From: Geothrix sp. PMB-07
Lineage (GTDB): Bacteria; Acidobacteriota; Holophagae; Holophagales; Holophagaceae
Reading direction: 5' to 3'
Assembly (NCBI RefSeq): GCF_030758935.1
Contig: NZ_CP132333.1
Coordinates: 2,542,992-2,606,991, forward strand
DNA length: 64,000 nucleotides
Shown: one piece after another, positions 36,748 through 46,285 of the stretch
Numbering within the stretch: position 1 is the stretch's first letter
Layout: each line of letters starts with the position of its first letter
The notes under the pieces: model-generated
Told to the model about the DNA's origin: nothing
What the model saw: the letters and a program-made list of their open reading frames with translations, nothing else
Database searches by the model: none
Made by a program: the position numbers and the translations under genes

Positions 36748-37617
36748 ATGACGCTTCGCAAATGGACCTTCACCGTGGACCCCGAAGACGCCGAGTTGCG
36801 TCTTGATCAGCTCATCGCCAAGCGCACGGAGCTGTCGCGCCGCTCGGCTCGGGAGGCCCTGAAGCTGGGCGGGGTGCAGGTGGATCGCAAGCGGGTCAAG
36901 GTGGCGGGCAAGGTGGTGAAGCCCGGCACGGAGGTGCGGGTGGCCTTCGATCCGGATCTGCCGCCGGTGCCCGATACCGCCATCCCCGTGGTCTTCGAGG
37001 ATGCATGGATCCTGGCCGTGGACAAGCCCGCGGGCATCGCCACCCAGGGCACCTGGGCCTCGGACCGCCACGACCTGCTGGCCCTGCTGAAGACCCAGCG
37101 CCCAGACCTGAAGCTGGCCCTGCACCATCGCCTGGATCAGGGCACCTCGGGCCTGCTGGTGCTGGCCAAGGACCCCAAGGCCAACGCGGGCCTCGCGGCG
37201 GCCTTCGCCTCACGGGATCTGGTGAAGCTCTACCTGGCGCGGATCTCGGAACCCCTGGAAGCCTGCACGGTGGAGGAAGCCATTGGCCGGATTCGCGGTG
37301 CCGATCCAGGCCGCTTCGGTTGCCGGGGCGATCTCATGGACCCCAAGTCCGCCCGCACGGATTTCCGGCCTGCCACCGCTGAAGAAACCGCCGGGCTCGT
37401 GCCCGGTCACTGGATCGTCGCCCGCATCCACACGGGCCGTACGCACCAGATCCGCGTCCACCTGCAGCACCTGGGCCGGCCCATCCTGGGCGATGCGCTC
37501 TACGGCGGCGCTGCCTCTGATCGCCTCTGGCTTCACGCCTGGCGCCTGGGTCTGAAACATCCCGTCACCCAGGAAGCCCTGCTGCTGGAGGCGCCGCCGA
37601 TTCGCTTCCGGCGCTGA
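36748..37617 (+). CDS. RluA-family rRNA/tRNA pseudouridine synthase
   Basis: 289 residues. An S4 RNA-binding domain lies at about 15-70 (RLDQLIAKRTELSRRSAREALKLGGVQVD). The catalytic RluA domain follows, with Asp130 in LHHRLDQGTSGLLVLAK and VDKPAGIATQG just before. ARIHTGRTHQIRVHLQHLG and PILGDALYGG complete the signature. It isomerises uridine to pseudouridine in structured RNA. Which RNA (RluC, RluD or another) cannot be told from this sequence alone. The C terminus abuts the convergent unknown gene. Confidence 0.93.
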   Translation: MTLRKWTFTVDPEDAELRLDQLIAKRTELSRRSAREALKLGGVQVDRKRVKVAGKVVKPGTEVRVAFDPDLPPVPDTAIPVVFEDAWILAVDKPAGIATQGTWASDRHDLLALLKTQRPDLKLALHHRLDQGTSGLLVLAKDPKANAGLAAAFASRDLVKLYLARISEPLEACTVEEAIGRIRGADPGRFGCRGDLMDPKSARTDFRPATAEETAGLVPGHWIVARIHTGRTHQIRVHLQHLGRPILGDALYGGAASDRLWLHAWRLGLKHPVTQEALLLEAPPIRFRR

Positions 37618-37633
37618 GGGCCAGCCTTCCGGC

Positions 37634-38323
37634 CTAGAGGCCGGATTCCAGTGAACGCTTCATCGAGGCCCGATCAAGGTTCTCAAAGCCCTTGGCCAGG
37701 ACGATCCGGAAGGCATCCCCCTTCATTCGGGCGCCCGCTTCGGTCCCCACGCCAATCCGCACATGCTTCAGCTGGCTGCGCAGGGCAGCCAGTGCCAGCG
37801 TGTCGCGCGCCATCTCCTCGAAAATCGATTCGAGGTCATCCAAGGCATTGGCCAGACGATGGCGGATGCCAGGAAGGTCCGCCAAATCCTGCCAGGCCGC
37901 TTCGAGGGATATGGGCAGCCCGATGTGGCGTACGAGCTGCTCTTCCAGCCTCGCCACGCGGCGTTCCAGTTCCAGCAGGGTGGGCGCCTCGGTTTCAGGC
38001 GCGTACGCAGGAGCGTCATGCAGAATCACAGCGCTGATGGAGGCCAGAGACAGGTGCATGACGTCGTACCGGAGGTTCTGAAGGTCTGGCCCGGGAACAT
38101 GGAAGAGAAGCACCCAATGGCCATCTTCCTCTGCGGCCATGCGCAACGCGTACCCGGAAGTGCTTTGTCCGGAGTGCAGATGCAAAGTCAGCCGAGGAAG
38201 GTTGAACTCCGGTTCCCATTCGCGCCGGGCCGCCAGCGCGCACATGTCGGCCAGAAGCCTGTGGCAGGATTTGGCCTCGAGCCTCAGAAGAGACCGGCCT
38301 TTGGAAGAGATCCATTCAGCCAT
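37634..38323 (-). CDS. Uncharacterised protein, 229 residues
   Basis: ATG 38323 gives MAEWISSKGRSLLRLEAKSC. The N-terminal half looks beta-rich (LTLHLHSGQSTSGYALRM, HWVLLFHVPGPDLQNLRYDVMHLSLASISAVIL). The C-terminal half is helical (LLELERRVARLEEQLV, then ALDDLESIFEEMARDTLALAALRSQLKHV). There is no signal peptide or membrane segment, so it is probably cytoplasmic. No strong ribosome site is seen. I do not recognise a family. Coding is supported by length and amino-acid balance. Confidence 0.6.
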   Translation of the reverse strand: MAEWISSKGRSLLRLEAKSCHRLLADMCALAARREWEPEFNLPRLTLHLHSGQSTSGYALRMAAEEDGHWVLLFHVPGPDLQNLRYDVMHLSLASISAVILHDAPAYAPETEAPTLLELERRVARLEEQLVRHIGLPISLEAAWQDLADLPGIRHRLANALDDLESIFEEMARDTLALAALRSQLKHVRIGVGTEAGARMKGDAFRIVLAKGFENLDRASMKRSLESGL

Positions 38324-38696
38324 TACAGGAGCGACCCCAGGGCCTTCCCAGCGGAAGTGCCTCCCGCCGGGAGGCTGATCGCGACCGCCCGCTCAGCGTG
38401 AATCCGGGGGCATGGCCGGTCCTTGGGACCTGCACTTGGTCTGCGTCCTTCCCGTCCCATGGCGGCCTCCTGCAACTGGTTGGTGAAAGTCACTGACGGG
38501 GCGAAACCGGAGGCATGCGCCGAAGCCGATGAAATCCATCATTCCGAAGGGCGGGCCTCCAGCCCAGGTCCACTTGGGACAAATCTGGCTGGTCCACTTT
38601 TCCGACACCCCGTGCCCAACCCGAAGGGCAAGCAGGACCCGCCACCCTGTCGAGGCAGAGGCCGTTCCAGATGGGCCCTCCCTCGGAACAGAAACA
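38324..38696. other. Gap of about 370 bp, no gene seen
   Basis: This lies upstream of the unknown gene at 38323 and downstream of the gene ending at 38752, both minus strand. ORFs here (38393-38800 minus, 38423-38782 plus) have shadow-like composition and run through the terminator hairpin. A stretch near 38490-38560 carries GAAACC and GAAGCC words that recall c-di-GMP riboswitches, but no complete fold could be built. Confidence 0.4.
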
Positions 38697-38730
38697 CCAA
38701 GGGCGGGGCCCCGTTCAGCCCCGCCCTTGG
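38697..38730 (-). terminator. Strong hairpin terminator
   Basis: CCAAGGGCGGGGC (38697-38709) and GCCCCGCCCTTGG (38718-38730) form a perfect 13-bp stem with an eight-base loop, about 20 bp past the stop of the minus-strand gene at 38752. On that strand it is followed by TGTTTCTGTT, a moderate T-rich tail. Confidence 0.75.
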
Positions 38731-38751
38731 TATTACCTCGAAGGCTGGCGG

Positions 38752-39588
38752 CTACTCGGCCTTGTCCCAGGAACGGGGGTGAGTGGCCGGCAGCTTCCAA
38801 AGAACGATGTGCTCACGATCCGCCATGTAGAGGCCCCCTTCAGCGCCGCCCGCATAGCCCACCCAGGACTGGTAGGGCACCCGATTCAGAGAGCCGCCGG
38901 TATAGACGGTCTTGGTTTTCTTGGTGGGATCGGCCGTGAGCTCCGCCACCGCCGATTCATAAACCGTGTCGGCCACCAGGCCGCGGCCGCTGGGTTCCAG
39001 CTCCGTGAACATCACCTGACGGAACACCTTGCCGGGGCGGTGGGTGGCGTACCAGGCGTACTCGGCTGGCGTGAGGTTGGAGAGCACCACCAGTTCCACG
39101 GGGGCCAGCACCATGTAGAGACGCGGCTTGCGCGCGGCGGGCTTGGCGGATCCCGCCAGTTCGGCAATGTCGTCGGGACGCAGGGTCTGGCCCCAGGCGT
39201 AGGTGTGGGCCTTGGTGCGGGCCAGCTCAACCTTGGCTTCCAGAGACAGGGTCTGGCCACCCGTCTTCGCGAGGGTCACACCGTTGTAGGCCTCGATGGG
39301 GGTGATGCTGAAACCGTTGTTGGACAGGGCCGTCTTCGTCCGCTTCTTGCCGTCTTTGCAGGCATCCAGGGCCACCGCGGTGTCGCCCGCGGCATCGCGC
39401 CAGCCGCCTTCTTCCTGGTAGGTGAAGCCGGGCTTGCCACCCGAAACCGCCAGATCCACATAGACTTCACGGCCCTGGAAGTAGCGCCCGGCACCGGGGC
39501 TGCGATGAAGGGCCAGGCCCTCCACACCGAGGGAGGTCGCGATCACCGAACCCTGGGGGATGGCCAGGACCAGATTGAGCTGGGACAT
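38752..39588 (-). CDS. Uncharacterised cytoplasmic protein, 278 residues
   Basis: Start ATG 39588 behind GGAG (MSQLNLVLAIPQGSVIATSLG). There is no signal peptide or membrane segment. The sequence reads as beta-rich (YFQGREVYVDLAVSGGKPGF, LYMVLAPVELVVLSNLTPAEY), with several GG turns toward the end (VGYAGGAEGGLYMADREHIVLW). It stands alone between a terminator and a divergent kinase-like gene. No family recognised. A role in binding or scaffolding is as likely as catalysis. Confidence 0.65.
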   Translation of the reverse strand: MSQLNLVLAIPQGSVIATSLGVEGLALHRSPGAGRYFQGREVYVDLAVSGGKPGFTYQEEGGWRDAAGDTAVALDACKDGKKRTKTALSNNGFSITPIEAYNGVTLAKTGGQTLSLEAKVELARTKAHTYAWGQTLRPDDIAELAGSAKPAARKPRLYMVLAPVELVVLSNLTPAEYAWYATHRPGKVFRQVMFTELEPSGRGLVADTVYESAVAELTADPTKKTKTVYTGGSLNRVPYQSWVGYAGGAEGGLYMADREHIVLWKLPATHPRSWDKAE

Positions 39589-39710
39589 GGGGTGGTCTCC
39601 GTGATGAAAGCAGCGTCTGTGCGGAAAGAATGCCAGCCCGCGCCAATCCTGGGAAGCCGTTAAAGCTGACAACCGGATCTCCGCTGCACCTGATGGGGTA
39701 TCCTCGCCAG

Positions 39711-40658
39711 ATGAAGGCGCCACTCCTCTTCAACGCTGCTTCGGGAAGTTCGCCCAAGGATCCGGATGCGCTGCTCCGGGCCCTTCCGAAGGTGCTCCGC
39801 GAGCAGGTGGAACCCCTCGCCTTCGGCCCACCCTGGGATTTCGAACCGGCCATCGCCCAGGCCCAAGCGGCCGGACTGCCCCTGTTTGTCTGGGGGGGTG
39901 ACGGCACCCTCCACCACGCAGCCAAGGCGCTCATCCAGCGCGGCAACCCGGTGCCCCTCGCGGCCATCCCCGGCGGCAGTGGCAACGGGCTGGTGCGGGG
40001 GCTTCGCACGCCCCTGCAGCCTTCGGGAGCGCTTCAGCGCCTGCTGGAGGGCCGGGAACTGCGCATGGATCTTCCCCGCCTGGATGGCGAGCCCTTTCTG
40101 AACCTTTGCGGCACGGGCTTCGAGGCCGCCGTGGCCCATCGCTTCGCCGCCCTGCCCGGGCGCGGTTTCTCTCGGTACGCCCGGGCCTGTCTGTCCCTGT
40201 GGCGTTCCTGGCCCAGCGTGCCGCTTGCCTGGGAGGCCGAGACGAGCCCCATGCCGACGGACCCGGGACGGTTGGCCCGCATCAAGGCCGCCTTCCAGGC
40301 CCCGCCACCAGACCTGCCGGAATCCGCCTGGAGCCTGTGCTTCGCCAACCTGCCCCAGTATGGCTCGGGCCTCTGGATCGCCCCCGGGGCCGATCCCACG
40401 GACGGCGCCCTGCAGTGGGCGACCCTGGCCAGGCCCTCCCTGCTGGACCTCATGACCGAGGGGCCCAGCCTGTTCCGGGAGGGAGGCCGCTCCTCGCTGC
40501 GCCGGGAAGGGCGTTTCCTTCGGGCCACCTTGCGCCTGGACCACCCCCTGCCCTGGCATCTGGATGGTGAACCCGCGGCGGAGCGGGACCGCGCCGAGCT
40601 CAGCGTTGAAAGCCGAACCTTCCGCATGCAGGTGACCCAAGCCTGCCCTTGGGAATAG
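39711..40658 (+). CDS. Diacylglycerol/sphingosine kinase-like protein
   Basis: 315 residues from ATG 39711 (MKAPLLFNAASGSSPKDPD). An in-frame ATG at 39693 would add six residues. The DAGK catalytic core has GGDGT (FVWGGDGTLHHAAKAL) and the IPGGSGNGLVRGL loop, where GTxND is more usual. FLNLCGTGFEAAVAHRFA matches the family's nucleotide/metal region. The C-terminal beta domain ends LDGEPAAERDRAELSVES. It would phosphorylate a lipid such as diacylglycerol or undecaprenol. The true substrate is not determinable here. Confidence 0.85.
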   Translation: MKAPLLFNAASGSSPKDPDALLRALPKVLREQVEPLAFGPPWDFEPAIAQAQAAGLPLFVWGGDGTLHHAAKALIQRGNPVPLAAIPGGSGNGLVRGLRTPLQPSGALQRLLEGRELRMDLPRLDGEPFLNLCGTGFEAAVAHRFAALPGRGFSRYARACLSLWRSWPSVPLAWEAETSPMPTDPGRLARIKAAFQAPPPDLPESAWSLCFANLPQYGSGLWIAPGADPTDGALQWATLARPSLLDLMTEGPSLFREGGRSSLRREGRFLRATLRLDHPLPWHLDGEPAAERDRAELSVESRTFRMQVTQACPWE

Positions 40659-40692
40659 GCCGCAACGGAACGGCCTTCCTTGCACAGACAAA

Positions 40693-40721
40693 GCAAAGAC
40701 CCGGCTCAGCCGGGCCTTTGC
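40693..40721. terminator. Bidirectional hairpin terminator
   Basis: GCAAAG-A-CCCGGCT-C-AGCCGGG-C-CTTTGC forms a near-perfect stem between the convergent kinase-like gene (stop 40658) and the secreted protein gene (stop 40740). The A-rich and T-rich ends of the stem serve either strand. Confidence 0.75.
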
Positions 40722-40739
40722 ATGCGCCTGCGGAGAGGA

Positions 40740-41606
40740 CTACCGCGGATAGACCGCAGGGCCTGAGAGGCTGGGGCCACGGAATTCTGCACTGACGCTG
40801 GGCATGGCACCCCAGAGACCGGCCACCATCTTGACCTGGCTGAGGTCGGTTTTTGCCGGGTCCCAATCACGGCGGATCAGCAGGGTGTAGGGGTCCTTCG
40901 CATCGGACCACCAGCCGGGGTCGTCGACGATGACATAGACGGCGCGGGCTTCCTTGTCGGGATTCTTGTAGAACACCTGGATGGGCCGGTAGGCGATGGC
41001 GGACTCGAGCATGCCGGGCCCGGGTTGGCCCCATTTATCCATGAGCATGAGCCGGAACCAGGCGGATTTCGGGTGCTGCACCTCCAGCACCACGGTGCCG
41101 CCCGCGGGAACAGAGACGCCATAGGCCCGCCAGCCGGCCGGCTGCTGAGAGTAATCCGTGAGCATGTCCACAGAATCGCCAATGGGGCTGACCGGAATGA
41201 ACCCAGAACGGGCCATCCACTTGATTTCCGCCGTGAGATCCCGACCATGCCAAAACGCGGGGGTCGGGAAGAAGACCGCCCGGTCCAACTGTCGGGGGAT
41301 GACGGTTCTGGAGCCGGGATAGAACCGCGGACGAATCACCGCAGCGGAACCATTGTTTCCAATGCGGCGAGGGGAAGAAACGCCGCGATCATTCTGACCC
41401 CGAAGGGGGCGCGGCCCAGGATCAGGGGCGGTTCCGAGGGATTCCCGGGTCTGGGTCGCCGTGGGGGGTGGCGTCAGGGGCCTCTGGGCATTGGGCGCTG
41501 GACGTTGCACGATGCGCTCCTGAGGCACTTCGCCACACAAACGGGACCCACCGGCCAGGGTCGCGATCAGAACCAGACTGAGCAGAGACGGGGCAGTTCG
41601 ACTCAT
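40740..41606 (-). CDS. Uncharacterised secreted protein
   Basis: 288 residues from ATG 41606 with AGGAGG upstream. A signal peptide covers about 1-24 (LLSLVLIATLAGGSRLCG). A Pro/Thr-rich low-complexity stretch (about 30-70) leads into a folded domain from about 85 (RAVFFPTPAFWHGRDLTAEIKW ... AYGVSVPAGGTVVLEVQH ... FRLMLMDKWGQPGP), beta-rich in character. It is probably periplasmic or on the surface. The Cys at about residue 24 is within reach of a lipobox-like position but does not fit the consensus well. No family recognised. Confidence 0.65.
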   Translation of the reverse strand: MSRTAPSLLSLVLIATLAGGSRLCGEVPQERIVQRPAPNAQRPLTPPPTATQTRESLGTAPDPGPRPLRGQNDRGVSSPRRIGNNGSAAVIRPRFYPGSRTVIPRQLDRAVFFPTPAFWHGRDLTAEIKWMARSGFIPVSPIGDSVDMLTDYSQQPAGWRAYGVSVPAGGTVVLEVQHPKSAWFRLMLMDKWGQPGPGMLESAIAYRPIQVFYKNPDKEARAVYVIVDDPGWWSDAKDPYTLLIRRDWDPAKTDLSQVKMVAGLWGAMPSVSAEFRGPSLSGPAVYPR

Positions 41607-41707
41607 GATTCCCTCCTTGATCCGTGGGCTGGAAGGCTTATTGCGAGAGGCATGCCAGGAGTGTGACACAGGGGTATCCTGGCAGATTCAATGATGGGGG
41701 CCTTCAG

Positions 41708-43075
41708 GTGTTCGGCAAGATCCAGCACATCCATTTCGTGGGCATCGGCGGCATCGGCATGTCGGGCATCGCCGAGGTGCTCGCCAACCTGGGCTACCAG
41801 GTCTCCGGTTCCGATCTCAAGGAAAGCTCCGTCACCCAACGGTTGCGCAGCCTGGGCATCACGGTGCACCTGGGCCACCACGGCCGAGCCATCGAGGGCG
41901 CCCAGGTGGTGGTGATCAGTTCCGCCGTGAAGGGAGACAACCCCGAGGTGGTGGCGGCCCATGCGGCGAAGGTGCCCGTCATTCCCCGCGGAGAGATGCT
42001 GTCGGAACTGATGCGCATGAAGTACGGCATCGCCATGGCGGGCTCCCACGGGAAGACCACCACCACCAGCATGGTGGCCCAGGTGCTCAGCCAGGGCGGC
42101 ATCGATCCCACCATCGTCATCGGCGGCAAGCTCGGCACCATCGGCAGCAACGCCAAGCTGGGCAAGGGCCCCTTCCTGGTGGCTGAGGCCGACGAAAGCG
42201 ACGGCAGCTTCCTCATGCTCAATCCCACGCTGGCGGTCATCACCAACATCGATCGTGAGCACCTCGATCACTACAAGGATCTGGACGAAATCCAGGAGGC
42301 CTTCGTGGCCTTCGCCAACAAGGTGCCCTTCTATGGCTCGGTGTTCCTCTGCATGGACGACGCCAACGCCGCCGCCGTGCGCCCCCGCCTGAAGCGCCAG
42401 GTGCGCACCTACGGCACCCATCCCCAGGTGGACATCCGCGCCCGCGAGATCCGCCAGGAGGGCTTCCGCACCCACTTCAAGGTCACGGCCCATGGCGCGG
42501 ACCTGGGCGCCTTCAGCCTGGGCGTGCCGGGGCATCACATGGTGCTGAATGCCCTCGCCGCCATCGGCATCGCCTTGGAGCTGGATGTGGAACCCGAGGT
42601 CATCCGCGCCAGCCTCTCCAGTTTCACGGGCGCCGACCGCCGCTTCCACCTCAAGGGCGAAAAGGGCGGCGTGCTGGTGGTGGACGACTACGGCCACCAT
42701 CCCACGGAGATCGCCGCCACCCTGGATGCCGCCCGTGCGGGCTTCCCGGACCGGCGCCTCGTGGCCGCCTTCCAGCCCCACCGCTACAGCCGGACCAAGG
42801 CCCTGCTCGAAGAATTCGGCACCGCGTTCTTCCAGGCGGATTCCGTCATCGTCACGGATATCTACGCCGCCGGAGAGCAACCCATCCAGGGCGTGGATGG
42901 CGCGGCCGTGGCCGAGGCCCTGCGCGCCCACGGCCAGAAGGACGTCCACCTGGTGGGCCGCGTGGAGGATTTGCCCGAGGCCATGAAGCGCCTCACCCGC
43001 AGCGGGGATCTGGTCATCACCTTCGGGGCCGGATCCATCACCCATGCCGGTCCGGCCTTCCTGGAACTGGCTTGA
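41708..43075 (+). CDS. murC: UDP-N-acetylmuramate--L-alanine ligase
   Basis: 455 residues from GTG 41708 (VFGKIQHIHFVGIGGIGMSGIAEVL); upstream in-frame starts lie in the non-coding leader. It adds L-Ala to UDP-MurNAc in peptidoglycan synthesis. Seen: the N-terminal Rossmann GIGGIGMSG, ATP P-loop GSHGKTTTTSM, EADESDGSFL, HHPTEIAATLDAA, FQPHRYSRTKAL and the C-terminal FGAGSIT. Normal length. Other mur genes are not in the window, which is unusual, as murC often lies in the dcw cluster. The stop is two bases before the next start. Confidence 0.96.
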   Translation: MFGKIQHIHFVGIGGIGMSGIAEVLANLGYQVSGSDLKESSVTQRLRSLGITVHLGHHGRAIEGAQVVVISSAVKGDNPEVVAAHAAKVPVIPRGEMLSELMRMKYGIAMAGSHGKTTTTSMVAQVLSQGGIDPTIVIGGKLGTIGSNAKLGKGPFLVAEADESDGSFLMLNPTLAVITNIDREHLDHYKDLDEIQEAFVAFANKVPFYGSVFLCMDDANAAAVRPRLKRQVRTYGTHPQVDIRAREIRQEGFRTHFKVTAHGADLGAFSLGVPGHHMVLNALAAIGIALELDVEPEVIRASLSSFTGADRRFHLKGEKGGVLVVDDYGHHPTEIAATLDAARAGFPDRRLVAAFQPHRYSRTKALLEEFGTAFFQADSVIVTDIYAAGEQPIQGVDGAAVAEALRAHGQKDVHLVGRVEDLPEAMKRLTRSGDLVITFGAGSITHAGPAFLELA

Positions 43076-43077
43076 CC

Positions 43078-45696
43078 ATGCGGCATGTCCGCCTGGCCCT
43101 TCCCGCCCTGCTCTGCACCACCCCGCTGCTGGCTGGGCTGCCTGCGGGACTGCTGCCCGCCTCGGATCATCGGCCGGACGTCCCCCAGCCCAGCCTGGGA
43201 GCCCGCTACACGCCCCACGCCGAGTTGATGGCCTATGCCCGCGCCCTGGCCGCAGCGGCTCCAGACCGCGTACGCCTGTCGACGCTGAACACCACGGAGG
43301 AAGGCCTCGAACAGCCCTTCCTCGTGATTACCTCGCCGGAGAACTTGAAACGCCTCGAGGAATCGAAAGCCCGCAACGCCAAGCTGGCGGATCCCCGGGG
43401 TTGTTCCGAGGGCGAGGCTCAGCGCATCGCGGAGAACAACCCGGTCTTCGTGTGGCTGGGCTATTCCGTGCATGGTTCAGAAGCCTCAGGCTCGGAGGCG
43501 GCCTTGGCCGTGGCCTACCACTTTGCTTCGGCCCGCAATCCCGAAGTGCTCAAGCAGTTGGAGCGGGTGGTGATCCTGATGGACCTCACCCAGAACCCCG
43601 ATGGCCGCGCCCGGCACATCCAGTCCGTGGCCGAGACCGCCGTGCCCTTCGTGGTGGACGATCCCATGGATGCCCAGAATGCGCCCCGCTGGCCCAGCGG
43701 CCGTTTCAACCACCGGCTCTTCGATTTGAACCGCGACTGGGCCTGGCAGACCCAGGCGGAAACCCGCGCGAAAACGGCGGCCTTCCTCCAGTGGAATCCC
43801 CAGGTGGCCGCGGATGTCCACGAGATGTGGGCCGAGGCCTCGTACTACTTCCCGCCCACCATGCAGCCCATCCACGAGGCCCTGCCTGAATCGTTCTCGG
43901 GCCGCTGGCAGACGGCCTTCGGCAAAGGCATCGCCCGCGCCTTCGACGCCCAGGGCTGGGCCTATTTCAGCCGCGATGTCTTCGATCTGTTCTACCCCGG
44001 CTACGGCGATTCCTGGCCCACCTTCCAGGGGGCCGTGGGCATGACCTTCGAGGCGGGTGGCCAAGGCGGTCTCGCCTACAAGCGGCTGGATGGCGAGGTG
44101 CTCACCCTGGAATTCCGCATCCGCCGCCATACCGCGGCCAGCCTCGCCACCGTGGCCACCGCCGCCAGTGAGCGGCAGGCCCTGCTCTGGGATTTCCAGC
44201 GCGCTCGGCGCGAACGGGTGGCCCTCGGGGAGAAGGCTGGCGCCTTCCTGCTGGCGGAGGGCGATGATCCGGCGCGCACCCGCGCCCTGGTGGCCGTCCT
44301 GCGGCGCAACGGCATCGAGGTGCAGCGCACCGGCGCTGACCTGACCACCACGGGGCTGGAGCCCATCGGCCTGGCCCAGGCCAAAACGCTTCCCGCAGGC
44401 AGCTTCCTGGTGCCCCTGGATCAGCCCCGGGGCGCCCTGGCCCAGGCCCTGCTCGAAGGCGAAGCCCGCATGGGCCCCAAGCCCACCTACGACACCACGG
44501 CCTGGAGCCTGCCCCTGGCCTTCCACACCCCGGCTTGGCGCGCTAAGACCCGGCCCAAGGTCAGCGTCATCGCGGAGGAGGCCAAGCCCAGCGCCATCGA
44601 ACTCGCCGAAGCCGCCTGGGGCTACCTCGTTCCCGCCGGTCACGAAGGCGTGGAGCGCACCCTGGCCGCCCTGCTGCAGGAAGGCTACAAGGCCTCGGCC
44701 CTGGCTGAACCGGCCACGCACCTGGGCCAGCGTTTGGAGGCCGGCACCCTGGTGCTGCCCCGCCGGGGAAATCCGCCCACCCTCCGGATGCGGCTGCAGG
44801 CCCTGGCCCATCAGAACCAGCACCCGGTGCTCCCCACGGACACCGCCCAGATGGCCGCAGGCCCCGACCTCGGCTCGAACCGAACGCTCATCCTGAAGGC
44901 TCCGCGCATCGCCCTGCTCATGGACCGCCCGGCCAACCCCACCGCTTTCGGCGCGCTGGCCCACACGCTCACGGAAGCCGGCCTGCCCTTCGTGCAGCTG
45001 CGCACCGAGCGCCTGGGCGCGGCCACGCTGAGCCGCTACACCCACCTGATCCTGGTGGATGATGGCGGTGAAGGCCGGGGCTGGCAGCAGGTGCTGGGCG
45101 AAGGTGGTGCGGCCAAGCTGAAGGCCTGGGTCGCAGGCGGTGGCAGCCTCCTCGCTTTCCAGGGCGGGGCCGCTTATACCTCTCGGGCAGGTCTCACTTC
45201 AACGGGTTACCACCTGCTGGGCAAGGCCGCCGAGGAAGCCCATCTGAAGGAGAAGGATCCCAAGCGGGAAGCGCCCAAGACCGACCCCGCCGACCTCCTG
45301 CGCCCCTGGGACCAGCGCGAGGAACGGGCCCTGGAGGAGAGCATTCCCGGTGCGTTCCTGAAGGTCCGCGTGGATGGCAGCCATCCCCTGGCCTGGGGGC
45401 TGCACGCAGAACAAGGCGCCGCCGTGCTGAACACCAGCGATCCCATCCTGGAACTGAGCCCGGGCGGGGAAAACCCACTCTTCTACGTCAAGGAGGGGCT
45501 GAAGGTCTCCGGGCTGGTACCCAAGGGGCTGGAGGCCAAGCTGCAGCAGACGGCCTACGCGATTCGCGAACACTCGGGCCTCGGGACCCTCATCCTGGTG
45601 GCGGGCGATCCTGTCTTCCGGGCCCAGACACCCTTCACCCGCCGCCTCCTCTTCAACGCCATCTTCTTCGGTGCCTACCGGCCCGCCGGGGACTAG
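43078..45696 (+). CDS. Exported M14-family zinc carboxypeptidase-like protein
   Basis: 872 residues from ATG 43078, just after murC. A signal peptide covers about 1-25 (LALPALLCTTPLLAGLPAG). The M14 metallopeptidase domain shows zinc ligands His and Glu in WLGYSVHGSEASGSEAAL, substrate Asn/Arg in FDLNRDWAWQTQAET, and the third ligand His in VAADVHEMW. The remaining ~550 residues are a mixed domain with a glutaminase-like fold region (LILVDDGGEGRGWQQVLG, AGGGSLLAFQGGAAYTS), as seen in large M14 proteins. It is probably periplasmic and may act on peptides or wall fragments. It reads on from murC. Confidence 0.88.
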   Translation: MRHVRLALPALLCTTPLLAGLPAGLLPASDHRPDVPQPSLGARYTPHAELMAYARALAAAAPDRVRLSTLNTTEEGLEQPFLVITSPENLKRLEESKARNAKLADPRGCSEGEAQRIAENNPVFVWLGYSVHGSEASGSEAALAVAYHFASARNPEVLKQLERVVILMDLTQNPDGRARHIQSVAETAVPFVVDDPMDAQNAPRWPSGRFNHRLFDLNRDWAWQTQAETRAKTAAFLQWNPQVAADVHEMWAEASYYFPPTMQPIHEALPESFSGRWQTAFGKGIARAFDAQGWAYFSRDVFDLFYPGYGDSWPTFQGAVGMTFEAGGQGGLAYKRLDGEVLTLEFRIRRHTAASLATVATAASERQALLWDFQRARRERVALGEKAGAFLLAEGDDPARTRALVAVLRRNGIEVQRTGADLTTTGLEPIGLAQAKTLPAGSFLVPLDQPRGALAQALLEGEARMGPKPTYDTTAWSLPLAFHTPAWRAKTRPKVSVIAEEAKPSAIELAEAAWGYLVPAGHEGVERTLAALLQEGYKASALAEPATHLGQRLEAGTLVLPRRGNPPTLRMRLQALAHQNQHPVLPTDTAQMAAGPDLGSNRTLILKAPRIALLMDRPANPTAFGALAHTLTEAGLPFVQLRTERLGAATLSRYTHLILVDDGGEGRGWQQVLGEGGAAKLKAWVAGGGSLLAFQGGAAYTSRAGLTSTGYHLLGKAAEEAHLKEKDPKREAPKTDPADLLRPWDQREERALEESIPGAFLKVRVDGSHPLAWGLHAEQGAAVLNTSDPILELSPGGENPLFYVKEGLKVSGLVPKGLEAKLQQTAYAIREHSGLGTLILVAGDPVFRAQTPFTRRLLFNAIFFGAYRPAGD

Positions 45697-45715
45697 GAAC
45701 TGATTGGGAGCCAAC

Positions 45716-46285
45716 ATGGGCCTCCGCTTCACCCTCGCCATCACCGGTGCTTCCGGCTCCGCCTTCGGGGTGGCGGCGCTGCGGCGCCTCTCCGCCAGTC
45801 CGCTGGTGGAGCAGGTGGCGCTGCTGCTCTCGCCCACGGGGAAGCGCTGCCTCCTGGATGAAACAGGCCTGACGCCCAAGGAACTGGCGGCCCTCCCCAA
45901 GGTGAGCCTGCGGGACGAGCGCGACCTCGGCGCCGATATCTCGTCTGGCTCCCACCGCCACGACGGCATGGCCATCGTGCCCTGCAGCGCGGGCGCCATG
46001 GGGCGCATCGCCTCGGGCGTGAGCGAATCCCTGGTGAGCCGCGCCGCGGATGTGTGCCTCAAAGAGCGCCGCCCCCTCGTGATCTGCCTGCGCGAAACGC
46101 CGCTCAATCGCATCCACCTGGAGAACATGCTGCGCCTCCACGATGCCGGCGCTGTGGTGATGCCCATCATGCCGGGCTTCTACAGCGGCCCGAAATCGCT
46201 GGAGGACCTCTTCGACACCTTCGCCACCCGCGTGCTGGATCAGCTGGGGCTTTCAGAGGCCGATCCGCGGCGCTGGAAAAACTGA
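45716..46285 (+). CDS. ubiX: UbiX-family flavin prenyltransferase
   Basis: 189 residues from ATG 45716. It is a flavoprotein of the UbiX/Pad1 type that makes prenylated FMN for UbiD-type decarboxylases. Seen: the N-terminal AITGASGSAFGVAALRRL, SSGSHRHDGMAIVPCSAGAMGRIASGVS, ERRPLVICLRETPLNRIHLENML and MPIMPGFYSGPKSLEDL. No ubiD is in the window. It probably serves quinone synthesis elsewhere. It is convergent with ftsX, and a repeat element fills the gap. Confidence 0.93.
   Translation: MGLRFTLAITGASGSAFGVAALRRLSASPLVEQVALLLSPTGKRCLLDETGLTPKELAALPKVSLRDERDLGADISSGSHRHDGMAIVPCSAGAMGRIASGVSESLVSRAADVCLKERRPLVICLRETPLNRIHLENMLRLHDAGAVVMPIMPGFYSGPKSLEDLFDTFATRVLDQLGLSEADPRRWKN

Noticed and set aside
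38490-38560. Possible c-di-GMP riboswitch (GAAACC and GAAGCC words)
   Set aside because: On the plus strand it faces no gene, and the full paired elements could not be built.
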